64,000 nucleotides of DNA, taken from Lamellibrachia columna. Lineage: Eukaryota > Annelida > Polychaeta > Sabellida > Siboglinidae. The DNA lies in the NCBI GenBank assembly GCA_963662155.1, contig OY759261.1, forward strand, positions 42,579,556-42,643,555. Reading direction: 5' to 3'. Within the stretch, counting starts at the first letter, position 1. Each line of letters begins with the position of its first letter. The position numbers were made by a program, and so were the translations under genes. Below, one piece after another: positions 49,271 through 61,741 of this stretch. The notes beneath the pieces were generated by a model, which did no database searches, had not been told where the DNA came from, and was given only the letters and a program-made list of their open reading frames with translations.

Positions 49271-52200
49271 TTTTCGAAGGTATTTTTCTAAAACACATTT
49301 TGCATGGATTTTATTTTTAAACAACCAAGATGTTATAAATATTAATAAATTCAGTGTCGCAATGTCTTAAAACATCTGTTCAGTAACCAATGAAAATGGT
49401 TGTACATAACTATAAACTGAAGTTTTAACTCCTCTAGTTAAATAACTTGGAGGAAGGAGGCTCTCCTGTAGAAGATGAAACTAAGGAAGGAGGGTGTGGG
49501 AAGGGGGTATGTTTTGAGAATGAAGGTCTCAGGGATGGGGGCCACGTCATGTATTCTGTAGCAGCTTTTCATGTAAAAACATGGAATTTAAAAAAAGAAG
49601 TAGAATATCTGAAAAGGAAAAGCAGGAGATGTGAACAAAAAAGAAACAAAAGAAATCTCCTTACCACAGCAGGAGATATAGCACCTCTGATTCTTTGGGT
49701 GTGACTTTGGTTCAACATTCATCCATTTTTGGTCTTTGGTGATTTGTTTCTAAATATAGGCAAATATAGGAATACTGGACACCCTACCCTCAAGCACCCC
49801 ACCTACCTGTAGAGAAAGCTGAGCCACTTGAGCAGGAAGCGCCGGGTGGTGGCGGCGCCCCGCTGGTCAGACCCCCACTGCTCCAGGCCGTAGTTTGTGA
49901 AGTTCCTGAGCATGTCAAGTCGCTCGAAGGGTGAGATGTCCCAATGTCTCTGTTTCTTCATCTTCGTGAATATCCATGGCTTGACTATTTGTACAGGGAA
50001 TATTATCAGCAGGAAACAATTTATGGTGTGAAATAATGGAACTAACTCGGCATTATTTTCAAAGAAGCTAACATTCCATGGATTTGCTGATAACTGAAAA
50101 ACTAATATGGTTCACAAATATGAATAAAATGTCTGATTTATTTCTTCTAACTTGCACAATGTATTGTTTTTTTTCAATTAATGATTTAGTGACATGAATA
50201 TGTTAGGTAAGATGGATGTTCTAAAGGCAGAAACAGCTTACAACAATGTTCTGACCAGATTTTTCATACATTTGCTTTTATATCTGTTGAAAATATGTGT
50301 TTACTAATAAAATTCTGGAAACCTTTGCACACTTAAGTAGGTGTCCCCCACACGATATCTCGCATTGAGGTAAGACAAATTAATAAGTGATAGTGACATC
50401 TGGTGGTCATCAATGGAAAATGAACTAGCGACCCACCGTCCAATCATCATCCCTGCTACACTTGTCTGTTTTCGTTGTATATTCGCATCTTCATATGACA
50501 GAATGTCTCCATTGCATGAAATAATAATCACTGTATGTAAAAATGTATAACAACATGTATGCCTGGATTGTATCCCTTCCCCTCATTCACAATGGGCTTG
50601 TCCCAGATAATTCTTCCCTTCTACTGTAACAACTGCCACAGAAACATGTCATAGTACACTGGTTAGTGTCGTTCTTGCAGACATTAATGGCTCAACATCA
50701 ACAGGAGCAAGGCAAAGATCATGAAAGTCTAAACAAAAAGCAGAAACCCAGTCTCTCTTGGAGGGAACTACTGCAAGAAACCGACTCCTTCACATACTTG
50801 GGCAGAAAAATCAGCAAGAATGGAGGCTTTTCAATATAAATGTTTTTGATAGCATGAACGTGTTTTGGATATAAATGTTTTGACACAAGACGTATACCGT
50901 ATATAGCACATGTTGAAAGATCTGATTGCGAAAGTGAATTCACAGGTCAGACAATGATTCCATAAAATGCTCATTATAGAGAGAGTAAACCCTTCCCATC
51001 ATACCACCATGCTACCTGGTGGGTTACAATGGAACATAGCGATTCAGGTAATAGAACCAGAAGCCTATATATTAAACAGCTTGATGTTTTTGGAGTTGTC
51101 CAAATCTTCAAGTTCCATTATAATCCACCAGGTAAAGTGGTAGTAATGTTAAGGGTCTATTGTAAAAAATAATTGCTTATTACAAAATCAAATGTTTGGT
51201 GGTCGCTATCAAACGGAAATGTTTAGGGTATGCATACAAATGTAAAGGCACTGACAGTTAAAGGGCTGCATGTGAATGTGCATGTTCAACATTCAAATGT
51301 GTTTGCTAGGATTACTGTATATGATCTGCACAAATAACTACATGGTTAATTTATTATTCACTACATTCTGCTAAAAAATGTCAAGAAAGAGATGAAACAT
51401 TTGTCCAGTGTTATATACTATTTGAGTGTTTCAAGATAAATAATATTTTCTGTTGCATATTGTTAAGGGAAATATAGGAAAACTGTTATTTCACCAGTCA
51501 ATAGTTTGGCGAATAATGTGTTTTGCAGCATAATACTTTTCAGAATGATACGCAGTTAGGCTCTAGGCCTGGGGTAATAGTAATATGTAATAGTATCAAT
51601 TACATTTTGTTCAAGTAATAGTAATAGAACGGAATACAATGTAATTGTAATAGAAAGCAAAGTAATAGTAATTGAGCTATTAATTTGCTATTACAATTGA
51701 ACATTTATCAATTTGCTACAAAACACTTTTACATCCACCACTATCAACTAGATGGCAGTACAAGTCCACTATAAACTCGTGATTAAGGTCGTTAATGTGT
51801 TTTGCTGTGGAGTTCTTCATATGTATGCATCTTTGTTAAACTTTACCAAAGACAGGTATAGGAGCAGCAGCCTGGGCGCAGCGGTCAATGTAGGTCCAGT
51901 CGGCCAGTCGTGTGTATCTCTGCTCCCTTGACCGCCCATGGAGCTACGTGACAAAACACAGAACACATCTGCATGAACCACAGCCAAACACATCATGTCA
52001 AAAGTCTGTTTACTGCCTTCACAAGAATCATAAATATGTTGTGGTTTTCTCTCTCTATTTCACAGATGACCCATTATTTTATTAAATTATACCATATCTT
52101 TAATACTTCACATACACTGATTGTGTGTATTTGTAATATGTTCTTTTTTTGTCAATAACACTCCATAAAAAAGAATTTTTGATGCATTGTATACATGGCC

Positions 52201-53112
52201 TTCTAATATAAAGCATTTGAACTTAACCCTGCATGTTTGAAATTTTAATACAGAATATTTGTATTTCATCAAGCGCATTTGTATATGAAAAAAAAACAGC
52301 AATTTGCTTAGTAATTCTAGCATGTGACACATTTGTATTTGAACCCCTAAGGGTAATTGACCCCCACCCTGCTTTATGCAGTCAATCATACCAGGGCTCT
52401 ACACTAATGGTGATATTTCAATGACTTTTCAAGGATACTGAGAAGAAAAATAAAGGTTCCATTTCATAGTTTATTATACTTCTTACTTGCACAAAACAAC
52501 AACTGATCATCAGAAAAATTACAGCATTCCCAAATAACTTCTGAATAAGACTGCAGATTATAGTCTGTGTTTTTCCAAGTCAACTCTCTTGAAATTTAGC
52601 TTTCCTCTCTTTCAAAATGAATTACATTCCAATCACATAAAATGGCGCTCAGTGACAGTGGTTAATTAATACAATTTCTTTTAATGCAGATGGCTACCGC
52701 TGACACAAAACATTACAGATTTGCTTCTTGTTACCGTGCAAATCCTCAATGTTATATTGAGCTCTGTATACATAACTTTATTGAAGTTATGCAGTGCAGT
52801 ACCTGCAATACAACATCATCAGTGTAATGAAACATGGTATGATGAAATTTAAATGTCAATATCTTCAATGATACAGCAGCTACATAGTGCTGCCACCTGC
52901 CTGAGCTTTTATGAAAAAGTTTTTCCTGGGCTTTTTCACAGGCACTCAAAAAACAAAGAACATTTAACTACCTTTTTAACTACACACTTCATTCTTTGTC
53001 AAGATCAGGCCACGATCTAGACACTGCTGTGCAACACTTCTAGAAATGAAGTTATAATGGCAGCAAACATATAACTTTTTTATCGTTTACAGATGTCAAC
53101 ACACAGCAGTGA

Positions 53113-53856
53113 TTGTTCACGTTGGCCTTGTGTTTGGGAAGGAACTCAAAGTCACCGGGAACTGGACCCAGTCATTGTTCACTGGTAGGCATTGGCTTTG
53201 TGCTTGGGAAGGAACTCAAAGTCACCAGGAACTTGACCCAGTCATTGTTCACTGTTGGGCATTGGCCTTGTACTTGGGAAGGAACTCAAAGTTACAAGGA
53301 AATGGACCCAGTCATTGTTCACTGGTAGATGTTGGCCTTGTGCTTGGGAAGGAACTCAAAGTCACCAGGAACTTGACCCAGTCATTGTTCACTGGTAGGC
53401 ATTGGCTTTTTGCTTGGGAAGGAACTCAAAGTCACCAGGAACTTGACCCAGTCATTGTTCAGTGGTGGGTGTTGGCCTTGTACTTGGGAAGGAACTCAAA
53501 GTCACCAGGAACTTTACCCATTCAATGTTCAGTGGTGGGTGTTGGCCTTGTACTTGGGAAGGAACTCAAAGTCATCAGGAACTTGACCCAGTCATTGTTC
53601 ACTGGTAGGCGTTGGCCTTGTGCTTGGGAAGGAACTCAAAGTCATCAGGAACTGGACAAAGTCATTGTTCAGTGGTGGGCGTTGGCCTTGTACTTGGGAA
53701 GGAACTCAAAGTCATCAGGAACTTGACCCAGTCATTGTTCACAGGTAGGCGTTGGCCTTGTACTTGGGAAGGAACTCAAAGTCACCAGGAACTGGACAAA
53801 GTCATTGTTCAGTGGTGGGCGTTGGCCTTGTACTTGGGAAGGAACTGGACCCAAAA
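53113..53856. repeat. 70-bp minisatellite, unit 8 (11 copies)
   Basis: Eleven copies, the third nearly identical instance of the type c array (units 2, 5, 8). Confidence 0.92.
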
Positions 53857-53917
53857 GGAGCTCACTGCAAACAGAAACGTTATTAATGAGCCATTGTTCA
53901 CAGAAGAACAAAAGCTG

Positions 53918-54019
53918 AAGTACCCACCATCCCACCAACTGTCCACCAGTAACAGAAAATACCCACCATCCCACCAACTGTTCACCCGTAACAGAAAGTA
54001 CCCACTGTTCCACCTGTTT
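53918..54019. repeat. 39-bp minisatellite, unit 8 (2 copies + partial)
   Basis: Short type c form, as units 2 and 5. Confidence 0.88.
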
Positions 54020-54336
54020 TAACCAGTTGCTTCTGCCACTATTTAGGTAGTATTTCCAAGGGAGTCATGGAGTAAAGACAGGCATATGAAAGAAACTAAC
54101 AAATTGACTTTCTCAATGGACAGCTTCACAGGCTATCTAATAAATGAATGAAAAATTTGCACTCGCAAATAACATAACAATTTCAGATTTATATAGAAGT
54201 AGACAAGTATAGTAGACAAGTATTACAAAATCGTCAAGGAGGAGATGCTCTTATTGATGTAATAATAATAATTAACTTCTATGGCGCCTATATCCTCAGG
54301 AACCTGAACTCAGATGTGCAACAAAACAGAATCTAA

Positions 54337-54640
54337 GTGCACGACCATTGATGTAATATCAAGTGTACGACTGATGATGTAATACCAAGTGCACGACCAT
54401 TGACATAATACAAAGTGCACAGCCACTGACGTAATACCAAGTGCACGACCAATAATGTAATATCAAGTGCACGACCATTGATGTAATACCATGTGAACGA
54501 ATGATGACGTAATACCAAGTACACGACCATTGTTGTAATACCAAGTGCACGACCGTTGATGTAATACCAAGTACACGACCGTTGATGTAATACCAAGTGC
54601 ACGACCATTGATGTAATACTAAGTACACAACAATTTTTGT
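54337..54640. repeat. 26-bp minisatellite, unit 8
   Basis: About 12 copies, the shortest of the window; it has lost about three repeats relative to units 2 and 5. Confidence 0.88.
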
Positions 54641-55685
54641 GCACATTTGTCTGCCCAACAGGTTTGTGAATCATTTGCAACTTCAAAAGTAAACAAGAAC
54701 AGAAATTGTATAAAAATATATTTGAAGTAGAAAAAATTAATTGAAGGATGACCTTCAACTGACCTGATATTGACCCAGTTGGCACAGCTTCTACTGGCCA
54801 TGAGCGTCTCAAGGTCGTTGCAGCCTATCTAATATGACGGCTTCTCGTTGACCCTCTGCGGCAGTCGCTCCAGCAATCCAACAGGGATATACCTGTGATC
54901 ATCACAAACCTATCAATAAGATATGGCTTGCAAGTAAGTTCACGGGAATGGACCACGATTTTCATTGGCTAACTGATGCAGAACTAGTCGTGGTTTTCAT
55001 GCCCCAATTCTCTTAAATGTTTGATTTCAAAGTTCATCTAAATATACAATGTTATACTTCCCTTTTATTTTCTGTATTTTTTCGAAGGTATTATTCTAAA
55101 ATACGTTTTGCATGGATTTTATTTTTAAACAACCAATATGTTATAAATATTAATAAATTCAGTGTCGCAATGTCTGAAAACATTTGTTCAGTAACCAATG
55201 AAAATGGTTGTACATAACTATAAACTGAAGTTTTAACTCCTCTAGTTAAATAACTTGGAGGAAGGAGGCTCTCCTGTAGGAGATGAAACTAAGGAAGGAG
55301 GGTGTGGGAAGGGGTATCTCCCCTTCCAAAATACAAAATATTTTGAGAATGAAGGTCCCAGGGGGGCACTTCATGTATTGGCTGTAACAGCCTTTCATGT
55401 ATAAACATGGAATTAAAAAAAGAAGTAGAATATCTGAAAAGGAAAAAGCAGATGTGAACAAAAAAGAAACGAAAGAAATCTCCTTACCACAGCAGGAGAT
55501 TTAGCACCTCTGACTCTTTGGGTGTGACTTTGGTTCAACATTCATCCATTTTTGGTCTAACATTTATAGGAAATCGAAATTCAGAAGAAAAAATATAGGA
55601 ATAATTATTGCTATTTCAGGTGGAACCATCTATTGACTCGTGTTAACACAAATTACCATGACTTTCAACATTTCGTCACAAAATT

Positions 55686-58357
55686 TCTGATTACGGCATG
55701 GTGTGACATAACAAAACCAGATCCCACCCACAGGTGGTCACCCACATGTAGATCTGATTACATCATGGTGTGATGTAACACAACCAGTTCCCATCCACAG
55801 GTGGTCATCCACATGTAGATCTAATTACATCATGGTGTGATGTAACACAACCAGTTCCCATCCACAGGTGGTCATCCACATGTAGATCTGATTACATCAT
55901 GGTGTGATGTAACACAACCAGTTCCCATCCACAGGTGGTCATCCACATGTAGATCTAATTACATCATGGTGTGATGTAACACAACCAGTTCCCATCCACA
56001 GGTGGTCACCCACATGCAGATCTGATTACATCATGGTGTGATGTAACACAACCAGTTCCCATCCACAGGTGGTCACCCAAATGTAGATCTGATTACATCA
56101 TGGTGTGACGTACCACAACCAGTTCCCATCCACAGGTGGTCATCCACATGTAGATCTAATTACATCATGGTGTGATGTAACACAACCAGTTCCCATCCAC
56201 AGGTGGTCACCCACATGTAGATCTAATTACATCATGGTGTGATGTAACACAACCAGGTCCCATCCACAGGTGGTCACCCACATGTAGATCTCATTACATC
56301 ATGGTGTGATGTAACACAACCAGGTCCCATCCACATGTGGTCATCCACATGTAGATCTGATTACATCATGGTGTGATGTAACACAACCAGTTCCCATCCA
56401 CAGGTGGTCACCCACATGTAGATCTAATTACATCATGGTGTGATGTAACACAACCAGTTCCCATCCACAGGTGGTCACCCACATGTAGATCTAATTACAT
56501 CATGGTGTGATGTAACACAACCAGTTCCCATCCACAGGTGGTCACCCACATGTAGATCTAATTACATCATGGTGTGATGTAACACAACCAGGTCCCATCC
56601 ACAGGTGGTCATCCACATGTAGATCTGATTACATCATGGTGTGATGTAACACAACCAGTTCCCATCCACAGGTGGTCACCCACATGTAGATCTAATTACA
56701 TCATGGTGTGATGTAACACAACCAGTTCCCATCCACAGGTGGTCACCCACATGTAGATCTAATTACATCATGGTGTGATGTAACACAACCAGTTCCCATC
56801 CACAGGTGGTCACCCACATGTAGATCTAATTACATCATGGTGTGATGTAACACAACCAGGTCCCATCCACAGGTGGTCATCCACATATAGATCTGATTAC
56901 ATCATGGTGTGATGTAACACAACCAGTTCCCATCCACAGGTGGTCACCCACATGTAGATCTAATTACATCATGGTGTGATGTAACACAACCAGTTCCCAT
57001 CCACAGGTGGTCACCCACATGTAGATCTAATTACATCATGGTGTGATGTAACACAACCAGTTCCCATCCACAGGTGGTCACCCACATGTAGATCTGATTA
57101 CATCATGGTGTGATGTAACACAACCAGTTCCCATCCACAGGTGGTCACCCACATGTAGATCTGATTACATCATGGTGTGATGTAACACCAGTTCCCATCC
57201 ACAGGTGGTCACCCACATGTAGATCTGATTACATCATGGTGTGATGTAACACAACCAGTTCCCATCCACAGGTGGTCACCCACATGTAGATCTAATTACA
57301 TCATGGTGTGATGTAACACAACCAGGTCCCATCCACAGGTGGTCACCCACATGTAGATCTGATTACATCAGGGTGTGACGTAAAATAAACCAGATCCCAT
57401 CCACAGGTGGTCACCCACATGTAGATCTAATTACATCATGGTGTGATGTAACACAACCAGTTCCCATCCACAGGTGGTCACCCACATGTAGATCTAATTA
57501 CATCATGGTGTGATGTAACACAACCAGGTCCCATCCACAGGTGGTCACCCACATGTAGATCTCATTACATCATGGTGGGATTTAACACAACCAGGTCCCA
57601 TCCACATGTGGTCATCCACATGTAGATCTGATTACATCATGGTGTGATGTAACACAACCAGTTCCCATCCACAGGTGGTCACCCACATGTAGATCTAATT
57701 ACATCATGGTGTGATGTAACACAACCAGTTCCCATCCACAGGTGGTCACCCACATGTAGATCTGATTACATCATGGTGTGATGTAACACAACCAGTTCCC
57801 ATCCACAGGTGGTCACCCACATGTAGATCTAATTACATCATGGTGTGATGTAACACAACCAGTTCCCATCCACAGGTGGTCACCCACATGTAGATCTGAT
57901 TACATCATGGTGTGATGTAACACAACCAGTTCCCATCCACAGGTGGTCACCCACATGTAGATCTGATTACATCATGGTGTGATGTAACACAACCAGTTCC
58001 CATCCACAGGTGGTCACCCACATGTAGATCTGATTACATCATGGTGTGATGTAACACAACCAGTTCCCATCCACAGGTGGTCACCCACATGTAGATCTAA
58101 TTACATCATGGTGTGATGTAACACAACCAGGTCCCATCCACAGGTGGTCACCCACATGTAGATCTGATTACATCAGGGTGTGACTTAAATAAACCAGATC
58201 CCATCCACAGGTGGTCACCCACATGTAGATCTAATTACATCATGGTGTGATGTAACACAACCAGGTCCCATCCACAGGTGGTCACCCACATGTAGATCTG
58301 ATTACATCATGGTGTGACATAACACAACCAGATCCCATCCACAGGTGGTCTCATTCA
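55686..58357. repeat. 67-bp minisatellite, unit 8 (longest)
   Basis: About 40 copies. The rare copy with ctcattacatc and ccacatgtgg occurs twice, near 56290 and 57562 (about 19 repeats apart), and the odd cagggtgtgac copy twice, near 57368 and 58175 (about 12 repeats apart). So a large part of the array was duplicated internally, with some repeats lost later. Confidence 0.92.
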
Positions 58358-59359
58358 TATGTAGATTTCTACTGCAAACAATATTTTGCTGTAATGAATC
58401 ATAAGAAACCTCAAAATTTCCACAACTATTAGGAAAATATAGGTTTTTTTCTAAAAATATAGGAATGCTGGACACCCTACCCTCAAGTACCCCACCTACC
58501 TGTAGAGAAAGCTGAGCCACTTGAGCAGGAAGCGTCGGGTGGTGGCGACACCCCGCTGGTCAGACCCCCACTGCTCCAGGCCGTAGTTTGTGAAGTTCCT
58601 GAGCATGTCAAGTCGCTCGGAGGATGAGATGTCCCAATGTCTCTGTTCCTTCATCTACGTGAATATCCATGGCTTGACTATTTGTACAGGGAATATTATC
58701 AGCGGGAAACAATTTATGGTGTGAAATAATGGAACTAACTCGGCATTATTTTCAAAGAAGCCAACATTCCACGGATTTGCTGATAACTGAAAAACTAATA
58801 TGGTTCACAAATATGAATAAAATGTTTGATTTATTTCTTCTAACTTGCACAATGTATTGTTTTTTTCAATTAATGATTTTGTGACATGAATATGTTAGGT
58901 AAGATGGATGTTCTAAAGGCAGAAACAGCTTACAACAATGTTCTGACCAGATTTTTCATACATTTGCTTTTATATCTGTTGAAAATATGTGTTTACTAAT
59001 AAAATTCTGGAAACCTTTGCACACTTAAGTAGGTGTCCCCCACACGATATCTCACATTAAGGTAAGACAAATTAATAAGTGATAGTGACATCTGGTGGTC
59101 ATCAATAGAAAATGAACTAGCGACCCACCATCCAATCATCATCCCTGCTACACTCGTCTGTTTTCGTTGTATATTCGCATCTTCATATGACAGAATGTCT
59201 CCATTGCATGAAATAATAATCACTGTATGTAAAAATGTATAACAACATGTCTGCCTGGATTGTATCCCTTCCCCTCATTCACAATGGGCTTGTCCCAGAT
59301 AATTCTTCCCTTCCACTGTTACAACTGCCACAGAAACATGTCATAGTACACTGGTTATA

Positions 59360-59572
59360 GTGTGGTTCTTGCAGCCATTAGTGGCTCAACATCAACGGGA
59401 GCAAGGCAAAGATCATGAAAGTCTAAACAAAAAGCAGAAACCCAGTCTCTCTTGGAGGGAACCACTGCAAGAAACCGACTCCTTCACATACTTGGGCAGA
59501 AAAATCAGCAAGATAGGAGGCTTTTCTATGGAAATATTTAGGGTAGCGTTCAAATGTTTTGGTTATAAGTGA
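59360..59572 (+). pseudogene. Relic of a non-LTR retrotransposon RT (unit 8)
   Basis: Same relic as in unit 5, still open over 70 codons; the first ATG is probably not meaningful. Confidence 0.45.
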
Positions 59573-60189
59573 ATTCACAGGTCAGACAATGATTCCATAA
59601 AATGTTTATTATAGATAGAGTAACCCCTTCCCATCATACCACCATGCTACCTGGTGGGTTACAATGGAACATAGTGCTTCAGGTAATAGAACCAGAAGCC
59701 TATATATTAAACAGCTTGATGTTTTTGGAGTTGTCCAAATCTTCAAGTTCCATTATAATCCACCAGGTAAAGTGGTAGTAATGTTAAGGGTCTATTGTAA
59801 AGCATAATTGCTTATTACAAAATCAAATGTTTGGCGGTCGCTATCAAACGGAAATGTTTAGGGTATGCATACAAATGTAAAGGCACTGACAGTTAAAGGG
59901 CTGCATGTGAATGTGTATGTTCAACATTCAAATGTGTTTGCTAGGATTACTGTATATGATCTGCACAAATAACTACATGGTTAATTTATTATTCACTACA
60001 TTCTGCTAAAAAATGTCAAGAAAGAGATGAAACATTTGTCCAGTGTTATATAGTATTTGAGTGTTTCAAGATAAATCATATTTTCTGTTGCATATTGTTA
60101 AGGGAAATATAGGAAAACTGTTATTTCACCAGTCAATAGTTTGGCGAATAATGTGTTTTGCAGCATAATACTTTTCTGAATGATACGCA

Positions 60190-60340
60190 GTTAGGCTCTA
60201 GGCCTGGGGTAATAGTAATATGTAATAGTATCAATTACATTTTGTTCAAGTAACAGTAATAGAACAGAATACAATGTAATTGTAGTAGAAAGCAAAGTAA
60301 TAGTAATTGAGCTATTAATTTGCTATTACAATTGAACATT
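60190..60340. repeat. AT-rich imperfect repeat run, upstream side of intron Y-Z (unit 8)
   Basis: Degenerate repeats of taatagtaat and tgtaattgtaat with partly inverted copies (attaatttgctattacaatt). Present in every unit (for example 5020-5160, 20060-20190, 26105-26235, 45510-45640). Low complexity or the end of a decayed DNA transposon; no coding sequence. Confidence 0.5.
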
Positions 60341-61741
60341 TGTCAATTTGCTACAAAACACTTTTACATCCACCACTATCAACTAGATGGCAGCACAAGT
60401 CCACTATAAACTCGTGATTAAGGTCGTTAATGTGTTTTGCTGTGGAGTTCTTCATATGTATGCATCTTTGTTACACTTTACCAAAGACAGGTATAGAAGC
60501 AGCAGCCTGGACGCAGCGGTCAATGTAGGTCCAGTCGGCCAGTCATGTGTATCTCTGTTCCTTGACCGCCCGTGGAGCTACGTGACAAAACACAGAACAC
60601 ACCTGCATGAACCACAGCCAAGCACATCATGTCAAAAGTCTGTTTACTGCCTTCACAAGAATCATAAATATGTTGTGGTTTTCTCTCTCCATTTCACTGA
60701 CCCATTATTTTATTAAATTATACCATATCTTTAATACTTCACTTACACTGATTGTGTGTATTTGTATTGTTCTTTTTTTGTCAATAACACTCCATAAAAA
60801 AAGAATATTTGATGCATTGTATACATGGCCTTCTAATATAAAGCATTTGAACTTAACCCTGCTTGTTTTAAATTTTAATAGAGAATATTTGTATTTCATT
60901 AAGTGCATTTGTATATGAAATAAAAAAAACCAGCAATTTGCTTAGGAATTCTAGCATGTGACACATTTGTATTTGAACCACTAAGGGTAATTGACCCCCA
61001 CCCTGCTTTATGCAGTCAATCATACCAGGGTTCTACACTAATGGTGATATTTCAATGACTTTTCAAGGCTACTGAGAAGAAAAATAAAGGTTCCATTTCA
61101 TAGTTTATTATACTTCGTACTTGCACAAAACAACTGATCATCAGAAAAATTACAGCATTCCCAAATAACTTCTGAATAAGAATGAAGATTATAGTCTGTG
61201 TTTTTCCAAGTCAACTGTCTTGAAATTTAGCTTTCCTCTCTTTCAAAATAAATTACATTCCAAACACCAAAAATGGCGTCAGTGACAGTGGTTAATTAAT
61301 ACAATTTCTTTATGGCTACCGCTGACACAAAACATTACAGATTTGCTTCTTGTTACCGTGCAAATCCTCAATGTTATATTGAGTTCTGTATACATAACTT
61401 TATTGAAGTTATGCAGTGCAGTACCTGCAATACAACATTAACAGTGTAATGAAACATGGTATGATAAAATTTAAATGTCAATATCTTCAATGATACAGCA
61501 GTTACATAGTGCTGCCACCTGCCTGAGCTTTTATGAACAAGTTTTTTCTGGGCTTTTTTTACAGGCACTCCAAAAACAAAGCACATTTAATTTAACTACC
61601 TTTTTAACTACACACTTCATTCTTTGTCAAGATCAGGCCATGATCTAGACACTGCTGTGCAACACTTCTAGAAATGAAGTTATAATGACAGCAAACATAT
61701 AAATGTTGTTATTGTTTACAGATGTCAACACACAGCAGTGA

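Larger units (their letters stand above)
47249..51943 (-). pseudogene. DUS3L: DUS3L fragment, unit 7 (type b), well preserved
   Basis: Exons: Y 51847-51943 (open), Z 50426-50515 (acceptor AT), A 49807-49984 (open; F-T-E reads F-T-K), B 48714-48842 (open), C 47249-47321 (open, normal stop). Same state as unit 4. Private changes are a 21-bp deletion in intron Y-Z near 50878 and about four extra 26-bp repeats in intron B-C. Confidence 0.88.
33636..53112. repeat. Higher-order repeat II (units 5c-6a-7b)
   Basis: Second copy of the c-a-b trimer. Distances between equivalent exon C starts are 19,883 bp (unit 2 to 5), 19,491 bp (3 to 6) and 19,394 bp (4 to 7). Long stretches read as near-identical to the matching unit of block I, closer than to the neighbouring units in the same block. 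The main length change is the shorter 67-bp array in unit 5. Confidence 0.85.
53732..60577 (-). pseudogene. DUS3L: DUS3L fragment, unit 8 (type c)
   Basis: Exons: Y 60482-60577 (1-bp deletion), Z 59118-59207 (acceptor AT; I-G-R reads I-G-W), A 58500-58677 (TAG in F-T-E), B 54764-54892 (TAG in P-P-Y-Y), C 53732-53864 (17-bp deletion). Unlike units 2 and 5 it reads K-P-W, not K-R-W, because the first part of exon A and the adjoining intron match types a/b over about 95 bp. It carries the longest 67-bp array of the window. Confidence 0.9.

Noticed and set aside
55686..58357. CRISPR-like direct repeat array
   Set aside because: The repeats are contiguous 67-bp units with no unique spacers, and the context is a eukaryotic intron. 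It is a minisatellite.
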